Shown piece by piece: positions 60,021 through 64,000 of a DNA stretch of 64,000 bases. The notes under the pieces are model-generated. The model saw only the letters and a list, made by a program, of their open reading frames with translations. It did not search any database and was not told where the DNA came from. The position numbers and the translations under genes were made by a program. The DNA lies in contig DAITSJ010000001.1 in NCBI GenBank assembly GCA_036843405.1, positions 124,001-188,000 on the forward strand. The letters run 5' to 3'. Source of the stretch: DGNJ01 sp002388905 (GTDB lineage Bacteria > Pseudomonadota > Gammaproteobacteria > Pseudomonadales > Porticoccaceae). The number at the start of each line of letters is the position of its first letter. The stretch's first letter is position 1.

Positions 60021-61147
60021 ACCATGGAGTGTTGTGACACGGTGCCCTGTTCCACGTGGAACACTGTTGGCCGGTGCGGTGCCCCACCGCCAGCCGGGGA
60101 AAGGGGGTCAAGCCAGGATTGCTCCAGGCTGGCTCGATCGACACCAGTGACCAGAACCTGAACACCCAGCTCCCCGAGCATGCGCCCTACCCGACTCCGG
60201 TGGTTTGCGTCGAGCTCTGCCGGCAAATCGTCGAGCAGGTAGATACAATGTCTTCCGGTAACCTTATGGAAGTGAAAACCTTGCGCTAACTTGAGGGCGG
60301 TAATCAGTATCTTGGTCTGCCCCCGCGACATTACTTCGCTGGCTATACGGCCGTCGCATCGTACCCGGATATCCGCCCGGTGGGGCCCCCACTGGGTCCT
60401 CCCCAACAACCGGTCGCGTTCGCGGCTGTCGGCAAGGATCTGCTCCAGTGATTTTTCGGTATCCCAACCGGCGTGGAAGTTGAATTCCATTTGACCCGGC
60501 GACCCGAGGCGGTCAATTGTGCGTTGCAGTGTCGGGAGCAGTTGTTCCAGATATTCCTCCCGTTGCCGGGTAATCGACCGGGCCAGACTGACGAATTCCC
60601 GATCCCAGGCCGCAAGTTGCGCTGAATCTATTCTACCATGACGCAGCAACGAATTGCGGTGTTTCAAACACTTCTGAAACCGGACCCACAACGACCGATA
60701 GCCGTGTTCCACGTGGAACACACCCCAGTCAAGGAAACTGCGTCTTTGGGCAGGGGCGCCTTCAAGCAGCTGGAAACTGTCATTATTAAGCAGTTGGGTG
60801 GGCAACGTCTCCGCCAGTTGTGAGGCGGTTCTTATCGGTTCGCCATCAACCTTGAAGGTGAATTTCCCACCCACATCCCGATTAACCCCCATGGGAATCG
60901 GATAGCCCTGCCTTTCATCCGTCGACAATAACCCAAAGCAGGTGCAGTCCTTCTTCCCGTGGTTGATGACGGAGCGAAGATGGCGGGTCCGGAAAGAGCG
61001 CCCCCGGGACAAAAGATAGGCCGCCTCGAGAATACTGGTCTTGCCGCTTCCGTTGGCGCCCCAGAAGAGATTTGCTCCGGGGGAAAGGGACAACTGAACG
61101 TCCTCGAGGTTTCTCAAGCCGTGGACGTTCAGCTGTTTCAGATACAT
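60017..61147 (-). CDS. recF: DNA replication and repair protein RecF
   Basis: A 376-residue ABC-type ATPase that binds single-strand gaps and helps load RecA with RecO and RecR. Walker A is FWGANGSGKTSILEA, the signature motif is SRGQTKILITALKLAQG and Walker B is IYLLDDLPAELD. It is about 20 residues longer than E. coli RecF (357) because of a C-terminal tail ending FHVEQGTVSQHSMV. Two 16-18 bp palindromes, matching parS, lie in the coding sequence and both encode Phe-His-Val-Glu. The gene overlaps gyrB by ATGA and lies 57 bp after dnaN. Confidence 0.97.
   Translation of the reverse strand: MYLKQLNVHGLRNLEDVQLSLSPGANLFWGANGSGKTSILEAAYLLSRGRSFRTRHLRSVINHGKKDCTCFGLLSTDERQGYPIPMGVNRDVGGKFTFKVDGEPIRTASQLAETLPTQLLNNDSFQLLEGAPAQRRSFLDWGVFHVEHGYRSLWVRFQKCLKHRNSLLRHGRIDSAQLAAWDREFVSLARSITRQREEYLEQLLPTLQRTIDRLGSPGQMEFNFHAGWDTEKSLEQILADSRERDRLLGRTQWGPHRADIRVRCDGRIASEVMSRGQTKILITALKLAQGFHFHKVTGRHCIYLLDDLPAELDANHRSRVGRMLGELGVQVLVTGVDRASLEQSWLDPLSPAGGGAPHRPTVFHVEQGTVSQHSMV
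60048..60063. other. parS site (ParB-binding palindrome) in the recF 3' end
   Basis: TGTTCCACGTGGAACA is a perfect 16-bp palindrome and matches the chromosomal parS consensus of Pseudomonas-type bacteria (core TTCCACGTGGAA). It lies in codons for the C-terminal RecF tail, 3.9 kb from the window's dnaA end. ParB binds such sites and recruits SMC for origin segregation. Confidence 0.85.
60704..60721. other. parS site (ParB-binding palindrome) in mid-recF
   Basis: GTGTTCCACGTGGAACAC is a perfect 18-bp palindrome containing the same parS core as the site at 60048. It encodes the Phe-His-Val-Glu of the WGVFHVEHGY segment, a position where related RecF proteins often have similar residues. The two sites are 657 bp apart. 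Confidence 0.85.
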
Positions 61148-61204
61148 AAGAGCGGGAGGCTACAGGCCGACGCTAATCGCAGCCTGAACAATACGCGACC
61201 TCCC

Positions 61205-62305
61205 CTACAACCTCATGGGCATGATGACGTAAAGGGCGCTCTCGTTGGCGGGATCTTCGATCAGGGCACTGCTATTGGCATCCGAGAGCAGGAAGCGCAC
61301 CTGGTCACCCCGGAGAACGTTGAGAACGTCGAGCAGGTAGTTGACATTGAAGCCTATCTCCAGCTCCCCGCCTTCGTATTCGACGGAGACCTCCTCTTCG
61401 GCCTCTTCCTGCTCGGGGTTGTTGGCGGTCATCTTCAGGAGGTTTTCCTGCAGCAATAGACGCACGCCCCGATATTTTTCATTGGAAAGAATCGACGTCC
61501 GGGCGAAGGCACTGCGCAATAACTCACGGGATCCGGACATAGTTTTATCACCACCCTTGGGCAACACCCGGTCGTAGTCGGGGTAAGCGCCGTCAATCAG
61601 CTTCGAGGTGAACCGGAAATCCTCCCCCTGGATACGGACATGATTGTTGCCGAGCACCACCTCCACTTCACCCTCTTCCGGGAGGATACGGGAGAGCTCC
61701 ACGACACCTTTCCGGGGAATAATGGCCTGAATTTTTTCCGGAACACTGAAAGGCATGGCGCGCGTCGCCATGGCCAACCGGTGCCCATCGGTGGCTACCG
61801 CCCTGAGCGTGCCCTCGGCCGCTTCCCAGAGCATGCCATTCAGGTAGTACCGGACATCCTGCTGCGCCATGGCAAAAGAGGTACTATCGATCAGCCCCTT
61901 AAGCTCGGCACCGGGAATATTGAACTCAACCTGCCCCGGCCCTTCATCCACGGCGGGGAACTCACTGGCCGGCAGTGTGGAAAGCGTAAAACGACTCCGG
62001 CCACTCTGGAGCAGCATTCTCCCCCCCTCCTCCGAGAAGCGAATCTGGGCGCCCTCCGGCAACGATTTGCAGATATCCATCAGCTTCCGCGCGGGGGCCG
62101 TGATTTCTCCACCCTCCTCGGCTTCGTCGATAGCCTGACGACCGACAATTTCCACTTCCAGGTCCGTACCCGTCAGCGAAAGCCGGCCGTCATCGAGACT
62201 GATAAGAACATTGGAGAGTACCGGCAGGGTCTGCCGGCGCTCGACGACACTGACGACCAACTGAAGAGGTTTGAGGAAGGCTTCCCGCGAGATACTGAAT
62301 TTCAT
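61205..62305 (-). CDS. dnaN: DNA polymerase III subunit beta (sliding clamp)
   Basis: A 366-residue clamp protein with three repeated domains, the same length as in E. coli. It begins MKFSISREAFLKPLQLVVSVVERRQTLPVLSNVL; the middle has YYLNGMLWEAAEGTLRAVATDGHRLAMATR and the end VRFLLSDANSSALIEDPANESALYVIMPMRL, which includes the C-terminal peptide-binding pocket residues. ATG 62305 is chosen; a TTG two codons upstream is an alternative. It lies 55 bp from dnaA and 57 bp from recF. Confidence 0.98.
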   Translation of the reverse strand: MKFSISREAFLKPLQLVVSVVERRQTLPVLSNVLISLDDGRLSLTGTDLEVEIVGRQAIDEAEEGGEITAPARKLMDICKSLPEGAQIRFSEEGGRMLLQSGRSRFTLSTLPASEFPAVDEGPGQVEFNIPGAELKGLIDSTSFAMAQQDVRYYLNGMLWEAAEGTLRAVATDGHRLAMATRAMPFSVPEKIQAIIPRKGVVELSRILPEEGEVEVVLGNNHVRIQGEDFRFTSKLIDGAYPDYDRVLPKGGDKTMSGSRELLRSAFARTSILSNEKYRGVRLLLQENLLKMTANNPEQEEAEEEVSVEYEGGELEIGFNVNYLLDVLNVLRGDQVRFLLSDANSSALIEDPANESALYVIMPMRL

Positions 62306-62360
62306 TGGCAACTTTCTTCCGATTATTGAAAATTCGTTTGCTGTCAGAGAGTCCGGGTCA

Positions 62361-63863
62361 TCAGGTGGTCAACAACCGCATCAGGTTCTTCATGTCTTCC
62401 CTGATATCCCTGTCCGTATCATTCAGGCTCTTTACCTTGCGGCAGGCATGGAGCACCGTAGTGTGGTCCTTACCCCCAAAGGCTTCACCGATTTCCGGCA
62501 AACTGTGGCTGGTCAGTTCCTTGGCCAGGGACATGGCCACCTGGCGGGGCCTGGCAATGGAGCGACTCCTCCTTTTGGAGAGCAGATCCGACAACTTGAT
62601 CTTGTAGTAATCCGCCACCGTGCGCTGAATATTGTCTATAGTAACGAGCTTGTCCTGTAGCGCCAACAGGTCCTTCAAGGATTCCCGGATCAAGTCGATA
62701 TCAATGGGCCTTCCCGTAAAATGGGCATTGGCGATTACCCGCTTCAGAGCGCCCTCCAACTCCCGGACATTGGAGCGAATTCGCTGGCCGATAAAGAAGG
62801 CGGCCTCTGGAGGCAATGCCACATTGGCCTGTTTCGCCTTTTTAATCAGGATGGCGACACGGGTTTCCAGTTCCGGCGGCTCCACGGCCACGGTAAGGCC
62901 CCAGCCGAAACGGGACTTCAACCGCTCTTCCAGGCCATCTATTTCCTTCGGGTAGCGATCGCAGGTCAGAATCATCTGTTGCCCCCCCTCCAGTAACGCG
63001 TTGAAGGTGTGGAAGAATTCCTCCTGCGATCGGTCCTTGCCGGCAAAAAACTGGATATCGTCGATCAGCAGGGCATCCACTGATCGATAGAATCGCTTGA
63101 AATCGTTGATGGCGTTGAGCTGGAGCGCCTTGACCATATCGGCGACAAACCGCTCAGAATGCAGGTAGATGATTTTGGCATTGGGATTGTTATCCCGCAG
63201 GGAGTTTCCCACTGCGTGCATCAAGTGGGTTTTACCCAGGCCCACCCCACCGTAGATAAACAGCGGGTTATAGGAACCCCCGGGATTTTCCGCCACCTGC
63301 CGCGCCGCGGCCCGGGCCAGTTGGTTGGACTTACCTTCGACGAAAGAGTTGAAGGTAAAATTACCGTTCAGGTTGGTCTCGTGACGAAGGCTGCCCTCGA
63401 CAGCCACGGGCTCGGCACCGCCGGTCCTGGGTTTTGCAGCTGCAGGGCCAATACGGGGCAGGTCGCCGGGAGACTGGCCCGTCTCCGTCTCGATCCTTTC
63501 CTCGCCGTCCGGCGCCTGTTCTCCAGCCTCACGGCGAACCCGCCGCCGTATGGAGGCGCCTCTCAGGGCGCTGAATTCGACCACCACCTCGCAACGGCTG
63601 CCGGCTACCTCGGAAAATAACTCGCGAATGCGATCGAGAAACTTGTCGCTAACCCAATCCTGGACAAAACGGTTAGGTGCAATCAGGCGCAGCGTTTCCG
63701 GAAGTTCATCCCCGGTTTGGTTGTAATCCAGCTTCAGAGGGCGAATCCAGGTATTGAATTGTTGTGTCGGCAGTTCGTCTTGCAAATGGTCGAGACATTT
63801 TTGCCAAACCGCTTCCGCCAAAACTCCGTCCTCGTCTTTTTTTGTTTGATAAAAGTTCTGCAT
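62361..63863 (-). CDS. dnaA: Chromosomal replication initiator protein DnaA
   Basis: A 500-residue initiator. Domain I (residues 1-90) begins with DGVLAEAVWQKCLDHLQDELPTQQFNTWIRPLK; domain II is a variable linker of about 80 residues; domain III is AAA+ with GGVGLGKTHLMHA (Walker A) and LLIDDIQFFAGK (Walker B). Domain IV has the DNA-binding signature GGKDHTTVLHACRKV. The ATG at 63863 follows a weak GGGG; the open frame runs 36 codons further upstream through the DnaA-box region, so the longer version is unlikely. It marks the replication origin end of the window. Confidence 0.98.
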   Translation of the reverse strand: MQNFYQTKKDEDGVLAEAVWQKCLDHLQDELPTQQFNTWIRPLKLDYNQTGDELPETLRLIAPNRFVQDWVSDKFLDRIRELFSEVAGSRCEVVVEFSALRGASIRRRVRREAGEQAPDGEERIETETGQSPGDLPRIGPAAAKPRTGGAEPVAVEGSLRHETNLNGNFTFNSFVEGKSNQLARAAARQVAENPGGSYNPLFIYGGVGLGKTHLMHAVGNSLRDNNPNAKIIYLHSERFVADMVKALQLNAINDFKRFYRSVDALLIDDIQFFAGKDRSQEEFFHTFNALLEGGQQMILTCDRYPKEIDGLEERLKSRFGWGLTVAVEPPELETRVAILIKKAKQANVALPPEAAFFIGQRIRSNVRELEGALKRVIANAHFTGRPIDIDLIRESLKDLLALQDKLVTIDNIQRTVADYYKIKLSDLLSKRRSRSIARPRQVAMSLAKELTSHSLPEIGEAFGGKDHTTVLHACRKVKSLNDTDRDIREDMKNLMRLLTT

Positions 63864-64000
63864 ACGACCCCGTGGAAACTCGACGAGTCTACCGGGAATC
63901 CGACGACTTATCCACACCTGAAACCGAGATTGCTCTCGTGAACAATAAAACAATTTATTCTTTAAAATCAAAACACTAAGAACTTTTCCGGTTCTGTATT
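63864..64000. other. Upstream region of dnaA, part of a possible oriC
   Basis: The last 137 bp become AT-rich (from about 63940). They contain a perfect DnaA box, TTATCCACA, at 63908-63916. I see only one clear box here, and the window ends before any cluster could be confirmed. Confidence 0.55.
63908..63916 (+). promoter_or_regulatory. DnaA box (TTATCCACA)
   Basis: Perfect match to the E. coli high-affinity DnaA box, 45 bp upstream of the dnaA start codon. It could serve dnaA autoregulation or origin firing. Confidence 0.7.

Noticed and set aside
1..64000. tRNA, rRNA and CRISPR arrays
   Set aside because: By eye I found no cloverleaf-like block, no rRNA-like conserved stretch and no regularly spaced short repeats; a covariance-model search was not possible.

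Overview
This window is GC-rich (clearly above 60% by eye), densely coding bacterial chromosome, almost certainly from a free-living gammaproteobacterium. At the right end, on the minus strand, lies the origin-proximal set dnaA-dnaN-recF-gyrB, followed by plsC, gmhB, glyS, glyQ and an LpxL-like acyltransferase. Further left are ubiC-ubiA-phoB-phoR and pstS-pstC-pstA-pstB-phoU, and recG is at the left edge. This overall order resembles the recG-to-dnaA segment of Pseudomonas and relatives, but many other genes differ and I do not assign a genus. I see no rRNA, tRNA or CRISPR array.

Layout. (1) 1-9.7 kb: the end of recG, a 3-hydroxybutyrate dehydrogenase, a DUF47/PiT phosphate uptake pair, a dicarboxylate symporter coupled to an MFS-acyltransferase fusion, an LpxR-type lipid A deacylase and a luciferase-like oxidoreductase. 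(2) 9.8-17.4 kb: an acetyltransferase, an epoxide hydrolase, an ABC exporter, a small minus-strand group (YpsA-like 'molybdenum carrier', DinB, DUF985 cupin) and a large YdeP-type molybdopterin oxidoreductase. (3) 17.4-21.75 kb: a visibly AT-richer accessory stretch. It holds a VPLPA-CTERM surface protein behind a sigma-54-like promoter, a Ca/Na antiporter, a methyltransferase gene split by a 280-bp MITE, a GFA-family protein and probable gene debris. (4) 21.76-26.7 kb: ubiC-ubiA-phoB-phoR and a FemAB-like protein. (5) 26.7-33 kb: aminotransferases, an amidase, an Ldh-family dehydrogenase and a PAS-GGDEF diguanylate cyclase. (6) 33-38 kb: SYLF protein, DUF938 methyltransferase, YaaA, an M48 lipoprotein protease, a CBS protein and a beta-carbonic anhydrase. 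(7) 38.1-43.6 kb: the pst-phoU operon, with tandem Pho boxes at pstS. (8) 43.7-52.9 kb: TRAP permeases without a binding protein, YciA, glutaredoxin, an RNA methyltransferase, DUF2254, LapA, a glutamine amidotransferase, a metallo-beta-lactamase-fold protein, CysK and the LpxL-like enzyme. (9) 53-64 kb: glyQS, gmhB, plsC, gyrB, recF (with two perfect parS palindromes in its coding sequence), dnaN and dnaA, with a DnaA box just upstream of dnaA near the window edge.

How the genes work together. Phosphate is the strongest theme: low-affinity PiT with its DUF47 partner, high-affinity Pst with PhoU, and PhoBR. phoB and pstS both carry Pho boxes placed exactly 10 bp before a plausible -10 hexamer. 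Envelope lipid work is the second theme: LpxR, an LpxL-like enzyme, PlsC, the MFS-PlsC fusion and GmhB for the LPS core. The right end is the replication and segregation centre, with DnaA, the clamp and the likely ParB loading sites within 4 kb. The most unusual items are the parS sites inside recF, the cleanly reversible MITE insertion, and the VPLPA-CTERM gene with a -24/-12 promoter.
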